Shown here one piece after another: positions 58,149-64,000 of a stretch of DNA of 64,000 nt. Source of the stretch: Bacillus gaemokensis (GTDB lineage: Bacteria > Bacillota > Bacilli > Bacillales > Bacillaceae_G); the NCBI RefSeq assembly GCF_001590835.1, contig NZ_LTAQ01000001.1:84357-148356 (forward strand), given 5' to 3'. The position numbers and the translations under genes are program-made. Under the pieces are notes generated by a model. It worked only from the letters and a program-made list of their open reading frames with translations, did not search any database and was not told where the DNA came from. The number at the start of each line of letters is the position of its first letter. Positions within the stretch are counted from its first letter, which is position 1.

Positions 58149-59498
58149 TTACATGAATGGAAACTTCAATCCACCTAGTCCTTTTTTCTTACCTTTTTGC
58201 ATGCCTGTCATCGTTTTCATCATTTTTTTCATATCATCAAACTGTTTAATTAAACGATTGATTTCTTGAACGGTTGTACCGCTACCTTTGGCAATGCGTT
58301 TTTTACGACTAGCATTGATTATTTCCGGTTGTTCTCGTTCTAATTTTGTCATAGAACGAATAATTGCCTCAATATGCCCAATTTGTTTTTCATCAACTTG
58401 TGCATTTTTCAGCCCTTTTATTTTATTCGCACCAGGAAGCATCCCTAGCAATTCATCAAGCGGTCCAAGTTGACGCACTTGTCCAAGTTGCTCTAGGAAA
58501 TCATCGAGTGTAAACGAAAGCGTACGCATTTTCTGCTCAAGTTCTTTTGCTTTTTCTTCATCAACTGTAGCTTGCGCTTTTTCAATTAATGTTAGCACGT
58601 CACCCATACCTAAAATACGGGATGCCATGCGCTCAGGATGAAAGGCTTCGATTGCGTCTAATTTCTCACCCATACCAGCAAATTTAATCGGCGTATTTGT
58701 TACAGCTTTAATAGACAACGCCGCACCACCGCGCGTATCGCCATCTAATTTTGTTAACACAACACCTGTTAAACCGAGCTGATCATGGAAACTCTGTGCA
58801 ACATTAACCGCATCTTGTCCTGTCATCGCATCGACAACTAGGAATATTTCATCTGGCTTAGCAACCTCTTTCACTTTCGCTAATTCATCCATCAGTTCTT
58901 CATCAATATGCAGACGACCTGCTGTATCAATTAAAACATAATCATGATGATCTTCTTTTGCTTTTGCAATCGCTTGTTTCGCAATTTCAACTGGACTTAC
59001 TTGATCCCCTAATGAGAAAACAGGCATGTCCAATTGCTTCCCTAATGTTTCAAGCTGTTTAATGGCTGCAGGACGGTAAATGTCAGCTGCAACAAGCATC
59101 GGTTTACGATTATGCTTTTTACGAAGCAAATTCGCAAGCTTGCCTGTTGTTGTCGTTTTACCTGCTCCTTGCAAACCAACCATCATAATAACAGTTGGCG
59201 GCTTATTTGCGACAGCAATTTTACTTTGCTCCCCGCCCATAAGGTCTGTAAGTTCTTCCTGTACAACTTTAATTACCTGTTGTCCAGGTGTTAAACTCTT
59301 CATTACATCTTGTCCGACAGCACGCTCAGACACACGCTTCACAAAATCTTTTACTACTTTAAAGTTAACGTCTGCTTCTAAAAGTGCAAGACGAACTTCT
59401 CTCATCATTTCTTTTACGTCGGCTTCAGAAACTTTCCCTTTGCCACGGATTTTTTGCATCGTCTGTTGAAGTCGGTCGGCTAATCCTTCAAATGCCAT
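58149..59498 (-). CDS. ffh: Signal recognition particle protein Ffh
   Basis: 449 residues. N domain (1-85), G domain with GLQGAGKTTTTGKLA near 105-120 and TKLDGDTRGG, and the Met-rich M domain (about 300-449), ending GLGGLKFPFM. It binds signal peptides and the SRP RNA. 12 bases after ylxM. Confidence 0.98.
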   Translation of the reverse strand: MAFEGLADRLQQTMQKIRGKGKVSEADVKEMMREVRLALLEADVNFKVVKDFVKRVSERAVGQDVMKSLTPGQQVIKVVQEELTDLMGGEQSKIAVANKPPTVIMMVGLQGAGKTTTTGKLANLLRKKHNRKPMLVAADIYRPAAIKQLETLGKQLDMPVFSLGDQVSPVEIAKQAIAKAKEDHHDYVLIDTAGRLHIDEELMDELAKVKEVAKPDEIFLVVDAMTGQDAVNVAQSFHDQLGLTGVVLTKLDGDTRGGAALSIKAVTNTPIKFAGMGEKLDAIEAFHPERMASRILGMGDVLTLIEKAQATVDEEKAKELEQKMRTLSFTLDDFLEQLGQVRQLGPLDELLGMLPGANKIKGLKNAQVDEKQIGHIEAIIRSMTKLEREQPEIINASRKKRIAKGSGTTVQEINRLIKQFDDMKKMMKTMTGMQKGKKKGLGGLKFPFM

Positions 59499-59510
59499 AT
59501 TGCCGCCCTC

Positions 59511-59843
59511 CTAATCTAATTTTTCGATAGCTTCAACAACTTGTTTCATCTCTTTATTCACATGCTCTTCTTCGCTGATTAGCTGTTTTAGCTTTGCAAC
59601 AAGTCGCTGTCGCTCTTGAAACTTTTGAAGTAATACTAATTTCTCTTCATATTCTTCAAGCATCGCTTCAGTCCGTTTAATATTATCATACACGGCTTGG
59701 CGACTTACATCAAATTCTTCTGCAATTTCACCAAGAGATAAATCATCCAAATAATAAAGCGACATATAACTTCTTTGTTTTTGCGTTAACAACGATTGAT
59801 AAAAATCAAATAAATAATTCATTCTCGTTGTTTTTTCGAGCAT
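59511..59843 (-). CDS. ylxM: YlxM, HTH protein associated with the SRP genes
   Basis: 110 residues. N-terminal sigma-70 region 4-like HTH ([20 protein letters not shown] then [11 protein letters not shown]) and a C-terminal coiled helix. It is always next to ffh and ftsY and is reported to modulate SRP in streptococci. It lies between two terminators and ffh. Confidence 0.94.
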   Translation of the reverse strand: MLEKTTRMNYLFDFYQSLLTQKQRSYMSLYYLDDLSLGEIAEEFDVSRQAVYDNIKRTEAMLEEYEEKLVLLQKFQERQRLVAKLKQLISEEEHVNKEMKQVVEAIEKLD

Positions 59844-59943
59844 GTTGGATCATCCTTTGTTAAGTGATTTCCCTTTACATGAATTAGTTTACATGGAGTA
59901 GAAAAGAGTGTCAAGTTTTTTTCTTAACATGGCATATTTTTTA

Positions 59944-59973
59944 CAAAAAAGAAGCGGTAATACCGCTCCTTTT
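59944..59973 (-). terminator. Terminator of ftsY
   Basis: GGAGCGGTA-ttaccgct pairing (AGCGGTAATACCGCT) followed by TCTTTTTTG on the minus strand. Confidence 0.85.
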
Positions 59974-59975
59974 AC

Positions 59976-60965
59976 TTACACTTCTTCTTTTTCAACTAGA
60001 TTTGCAAACAAACCATAAACATATTGTTCTGGATCAAATTGCTGTAAGTCATCCATTTGCTCTCCCAGCCCAACGAACTTCACTGGTACATCCATCTCAT
60101 TACGAATCGCCAATACGATACCACCCTTAGCAGTACCGTCTAATTTTGTTAAAACAATACCTGTAACATTCGTTGCTTCACGGAATGTTTTAGCTTGACT
60201 TAAACCATTTTGTCCTGTCGTTGCATCAATGACAAGTAATACTTCATGTGGAGCCCCTGGAACTTCACGTTCAATGACACGTTTTACCTTCTCCAGCTCT
60301 TTCATTAAGTTTATTTTGTTCTGCAAACGACCTGCTGTATCACATAGCAAGACATCCACTTTACGCGCCTTTGCCGCTTGAACAGCATCGTACATAACAG
60401 CCGCCGGATCAGAACCAGAGCCTTGTTTAATAACTTCTACACCAACTCGATCTCCCCATACTTCTAGCTGTTCAATTGCACCTGCACGGAACGTATCGCC
60501 TGCTGCTAGTAAGACAGACTTTCCTTCTGATTTAAATTTATGTGCCATCTTACCAATTGTAGTTGTCTTTCCTACACCATTCACACCAACGAATAAAATA
60601 ACAGTTAATTGATCCTGTTGCATATTAATTTCATTACTAAATTCTTGATCACCTTTGTATATCCCTACTAACTTTTCTGAGATAACAGCTTGTACTTCTT
60701 TCGGATTCTGAATATTACGACGCTGCACTTCTTCTTTCAGCTGATCAATAAGTTCCATCACTGTCGCAACCCCAACATCTGCCCCAATTAAAATTTCTTC
60801 TAATTCTTCAAAGAAATCCTCATCGACTTTACGATAGCGATACACTAGATCATTTACTTTATCCGCAAATGAATTTCTCGTTTTTTCTAACCCTTGCTTA
60901 AACTTTTCAGTTACCGTATCTGTCTGCTTTGAAATCTTTTCTTTTAATGTTTTAAAGAAACTCAT
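59976..60965 (-). CDS. ftsY: SRP receptor FtsY
   Basis: 329 residues from the ATG at 60965 (GGAAGGATG upstream). Short basic/acidic helical start instead of the long A domain of E. coli, NG domain with GVNGVGKTTTIGKMA near 128-142 and DTAGR and TKLDG motifs. It docks SRP-ribosome complexes at the membrane. 14 bases after smc. Confidence 0.98.
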   Translation of the reverse strand: MSFFKTLKEKISKQTDTVTEKFKQGLEKTRNSFADKVNDLVYRYRKVDEDFFEELEEILIGADVGVATVMELIDQLKEEVQRRNIQNPKEVQAVISEKLVGIYKGDQEFSNEINMQQDQLTVILFVGVNGVGKTTTIGKMAHKFKSEGKSVLLAAGDTFRAGAIEQLEVWGDRVGVEVIKQGSGSDPAAVMYDAVQAAKARKVDVLLCDTAGRLQNKINLMKELEKVKRVIEREVPGAPHEVLLVIDATTGQNGLSQAKTFREATNVTGIVLTKLDGTAKGGIVLAIRNEMDVPVKFVGLGEQMDDLQQFDPEQYVYGLFANLVEKEEV

Positions 60966-60979
60966 TCTTCTCATCCTTC

Positions 60980-63900
60980 CTATTCACTTGTAACAAGTTC
61001 TTCTTCCTCGTCACCTAAACGAACGGAAACAAGTTTAGAGATACCCGATTCTTGCATTGTTACCCCATAAAGTACATCTGATTCTTCCATCGTACCTTTT
61101 CGGTGTGTGATAACAATAAACTGCGTTTCGTCACTAAATTTTTTCAAATACTGTGCAAACCGAGCTACATTTGCCTCATCAAGAGCAGCCTCTACCTCAT
61201 CTAGTACACAAAACGGAACAGGTCTCACTTTCAAAATCCCAAACAGCAACGCTATCGCTGTTAGCGCACGCTCTCCGCCTGAAAGTAAACCTAAATTTTG
61301 CAGTTTCTTTCCTGGTGGCTGCGCTACAATATCAATACCCGTATTTAATAAATCTTGTGGATTTGTCATTACTAAATCCGCTCTACCGCCCCCGAACAGT
61401 TCACAGAAGACAGACTGGAATTCTTTACGAATCGCTTCGAATATAGTTGAAAAACGTTTTTTCATCTCTTCATCCATTTCCATAATAACTTGATGCAATG
61501 TCGACTTCGCTTCTTCTAAGTCATCCCTTTGCTCAAGTAAGAACGTATGTCGTTCCGCTACACGTTCATATTCATCAATCGCCCCTAAGTTTACTGTTCC
61601 GAGCTCCTCGATAGATAATTTAATTAATTTCACCTTTTTGCGCGCATCTTCTGCCGGCATTGTCATTGTATATTTCATTTTTGCTGCTTCAAATGAAATA
61701 GTATACGTTTCCCTCAAATGTTGCAATCTATTTTCTAACTCAACATCAAGACGATTAATTTTCACTTCTTGATCTTTTAAAACTTCAAGAATATATTTAT
61801 ATCGCCCTTTCGTCTCTTTTACTTCGCATTCTAACTGTTCTACCCTCTCCTGCAACGTAATACGTTGTTCACGACGAGAACGAATCAATTCTGATGTTTG
61901 ATTACGATCATGCGCTTTCTTATCAATCATGTTTGTAATTTGCTCTTCACCACTTGAGTTCGATGTCATCTCTTGTTTTAAGAACGCTAAATCTTCTTTT
62001 GTTTTCACAAGTGTTTGCTTTGTTTCTTCTTGTTCTTTCGTTAAGCGATCCACTTTTTCTTTTTGGTTGGACAAACGTTGCTGCTTTTCTGCCGCTTTCA
62101 CTTTCAGCTCCGTCATCTCCGTCTGAACCTTTTCTTTCGAAGAATGTTGCTCGCTTTTTTGTTTTGTTAAGGAGACAATTTTCCCATCTAACCCTGCAAT
62201 CTCTGTTTGAAGATTTACTAATATTCCTTCTAATTCTTCTTTACGCCCTTGCATTTTTATTTGATCTTGTAAAAAACCTTCTATTTCTAAATCATAGATA
62301 GATAAACGATCATTAATACGATGTTCTTCTAACTCTAGTTGATTAATTTCTTCTTTTAACTTCTGCTCATCCACACGTTCTTCTTCTACACCATGACGTA
62401 ATTCTTTTACTTTTAATTCTTTTTCTTGAATTTCTTGCTTCAATGCTTTAACCAAGTTTTCTAACTTAAACGTTTTTTCTTCCATTTCAACAAGCTTCTT
62501 ACTCCACTCTTCTAGTTCACGCTGACGCCCTAATAAAGAAGATTTGGCTTGTTTTACAGCCCCACCAGTCATGGAACCACCCGGATTCACAACATCGCCC
62601 TCAACTGTTACAATACGGTAGCGATACTGTAATTGTTTAGCTAACTCATTGGCCCCTCTTAAATCCTTTGCAACAACAACTGTACCTAATAAATTCGAAA
62701 CAATGTTTTCATATTTATTGTTGTAATGTACTAACTCTGCTGCTACACCAATAAACGACGGGTGTTGTTTTACAATGCGTAACTGGTCAAACGATAAAGA
62801 TCTTCCTTTAATAACCGCCTGAGGTAAAAACGTTGCACGGCCATGCCTGTTTTGTTTTAAAAAGGCAATTGCAGCACGGGCATGCTCTTCTGTTTGTACA
62901 ACAACGTGCTGCATCGCGGCACCAAGAGCAATCTCCATTGCAACCTCATATTCTTTCGGTACAGTAAGAAGCTCTGCCACCGCTCCTTCAACGCCCTGAA
63001 TCTTATTTTCACGAGCTTTTAATACTTCGCGCACCCCTTGATAAAATCCAGAATAATCTTCTTGCATTTCTTCTAGCATTTCTTTCCGGGAACGAGCTTG
63101 CTGAACAAATTGATATGCCTGATATAACTTTGTTTCATTTTCACTATACTGCACCTTACATTTTGCAAGCGCCGCTTCTGTTTTTTGTATATTTGTAATA
63201 ATATTTGTAACTTTTTCTTTTACTTGCTCATAACTATCCACAAGCTTTGTCTTTTTAGAAGTAATTTGCATACGCATTTGTACATATTTTTCATTTTCTT
63301 CATCAAGACGTTGATTTTTAGAACTTTGTTGTTTAAATTGTTCTTCAATCATTGATAGCTCATTACGATAGCTTGCTTGTTTATTTAAAAGTTCAATATA
63401 ATCCCCTTTTAAATGCTCAATTTGCTCTTCCAAGTTTTCTGCATATGTAGAAAGGAGTTTCTCATTCTCGTGTAATTTTTGTTCTAACTCTTTTACTTGA
63501 TTTGCAAATTCCATTAATTCTTCTGTACTTGTTTTAATTTCACCATCATATGTCTGCGCTTTTTCTGTCAACTCAACAATCAACTGCTCTAGCTGCGCGC
63601 AATGCGTCGTTGCATTTTGCTTTCGTTCTTTTAATAACTCCCGCTGTCCTTCTAGTTTTTCTAACTCTTTACTAGAAAGTAGGAGAACTTCCTGTAAGGA
63701 GTCTACAGATTCATCAATTGCTTGCAACTGCGCACGTAGTTCTTCAAGATTTATTTCACTTTTTTGTAGATACGTGGACATTTTCACTTCTTCATCTTTA
63801 TTGTGCCCAAACTGTTTTCGAAGCGTCTCCCATTTTTCATGTAATTCTTCAATTTCATATACAATAAGAGCTGCCTCTACTTTTTCTAACTCTTCTTTTT

Positions 63901-64000
63901 TCTCAAGATAATCTTTCGCAATAGAAGCTTGTCTTTCAAGTGGCTCTACTTGACTGCTTAATTCATGAATGATATCTTGCACACGATTTAAATTTTCTTG
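60980..64000 (-). CDS. smc: Chromosome condensation protein SMC (N-terminus cut by window edge)
   Basis: 1007 codons of a protein normally near 1190. Present are both long coiled coils, the hinge (about the middle of the fragment: GVEGAVAELLTVPKEYEVAM to VVNPGGSMTGGAVKQAKSSL) and the C-terminal ATPase half with the ABC signature LSGGERALTAIALLF and Walker B CVLDEVEAALD. The N-terminal Walker A half lies beyond 64,000. With ScpA/ScpB it forms condensin for chromosome segregation. Confidence 0.98.
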   Translation of the reverse strand, partial: QENLNRVQDIIHELSSQVEPLERQASIAKDYLEKKEELEKVEAALIVYEIEELHEKWETLRKQFGHNKDEEVKMSTYLQKSEINLEELRAQLQAIDESVDSLQEVLLLSSKELEKLEGQRELLKERKQNATTHCAQLEQLIVELTEKAQTYDGEIKTSTEELMEFANQVKELEQKLHENEKLLSTYAENLEEQIEHLKGDYIELLNKQASYRNELSMIEEQFKQQSSKNQRLDEENEKYVQMRMQITSKKTKLVDSYEQVKEKVTNIITNIQKTEAALAKCKVQYSENETKLYQAYQFVQQARSRKEMLEEMQEDYSGFYQGVREVLKARENKIQGVEGAVAELLTVPKEYEVAMEIALGAAMQHVVVQTEEHARAAIAFLKQNRHGRATFLPQAVIKGRSLSFDQLRIVKQHPSFIGVAAELVHYNNKYENIVSNLLGTVVVAKDLRGANELAKQLQYRYRIVTVEGDVVNPGGSMTGGAVKQAKSSLLGRQRELEEWSKKLVEMEEKTFKLENLVKALKQEIQEKELKVKELRHGVEEERVDEQKLKEEINQLELEEHRINDRLSIYDLEIEGFLQDQIKMQGRKEELEGILVNLQTEIAGLDGKIVSLTKQKSEQHSSKEKVQTEMTELKVKAAEKQQRLSNQKEKVDRLTKEQEETKQTLVKTKEDLAFLKQEMTSNSSGEEQITNMIDKKAHDRNQTSELIRSRREQRITLQERVEQLECEVKETKGRYKYILEVLKDQEVKINRLDVELENRLQHLRETYTISFEAAKMKYTMTMPAEDARKKVKLIKLSIEELGTVNLGAIDEYERVAERHTFLLEQRDDLEEAKSTLHQVIMEMDEEMKKRFSTIFEAIRKEFQSVFCELFGGGRADLVMTNPQDLLNTGIDIVAQPPGKKLQNLGLLSGGERALTAIALLFGILKVRPVPFCVLDEVEAALDEANVARFAQYLKKFSDETQFIVITHRKGTMEESDVLYGVTMQESGISKLVSVRLGDEEEELVTSE

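Overview
This window is a Bacillus chromosome segment, almost certainly from the Bacillus cereus group. The core gene order and proteins are of that type: smc-ftsY-ylxM-ffh-rpsP-khpA-rimM-trmD-rplS-lepB-rbgA-rnhB-sucC-sucD-dprA-topA-trmFO-xerC-hslV-hslU-codY-rpsB-tsf-pyrH-frr-uppS-cdsA-dxr-rseP-proS-polC-rimP-nusA-rnpM-ylxQ-infB-ylxP-rbfA-truB-ribF-rpsO-pnp-ylxY-mlpA-ymxH-dpaA-dpaB. All of it reads on the minus strand. The motility and chemotaxis block that B. subtilis carries between codY and rpsB is absent, as expected for this group. Small GYGYG-rich YjcZ-type sporulation genes and a dispersed repeat between truB and rbfA also fit.

Region 1 (1 to about 12,396) is foreign. It is the right-hand part of a prophage-like element whose left end lies outside the window. 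From left to right it holds: the end of an unrecognised plus-strand gene; a remnant of an ArpU-type late regulator; a putative spore-appendage (Ena/DUF3992-like) gene; a minus-strand early/replication block of small phage genes with a DnaB helicase and a broken DnaD-like replisome organiser; a divergent control region with three copies of a 15-bp operator; an ImmR/ImmA-type repressor-protease pair; two membrane-protein genes; and a large serine recombinase.

The main result is the junction at about 12,387-12,406. The element sits inside dpaB (spoVFB), the gene for dipicolinate synthase subunit B. Only the first 141 native codons of dpaB remain here, followed by four foreign codons and a stop. 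The recombinase gene ends 20 bp from that stop, and a 20-bp inverted repeat spans the junction. This is the layout of a sporulation-controlled intervening element (compare skin in sigK, SP-beta in spsM, and the spoVFB-intervening element I recall as vfbin in B. weihenstephanensis KBAB4). Precise excision in the mother cell would be needed to rebuild dpaB and make dipicolinic acid. The second half of dpaB is not in the window.

Region 2 (about 12,380-18,605) is sporulation-related: dpaA with the dpaB fragment, four tandem YjcZ-type genes and a fifth one apart, a basic protein of unknown function, ymxH, the M16 peptidase mlpA and a catalytically degenerate NodB-type protein (ylxY). Region 3 (18,771-64,000) is housekeeping: RNA processing and translation (pnp, rpsO, truB, rbfA, infB, nusA, rimP), replication (polC), isoprenoid and phospholipid synthesis (dxr, uppS, cdsA), regulated proteolysis (rseP, hslUV), CodY, succinyl-CoA synthetase, DNA topology and uptake, ribosome biogenesis and protein targeting, ending inside smc. 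Clear promoters and untranslated leaders precede rpsB, rplS and rpsO, and many intrinsic terminators divide the units.
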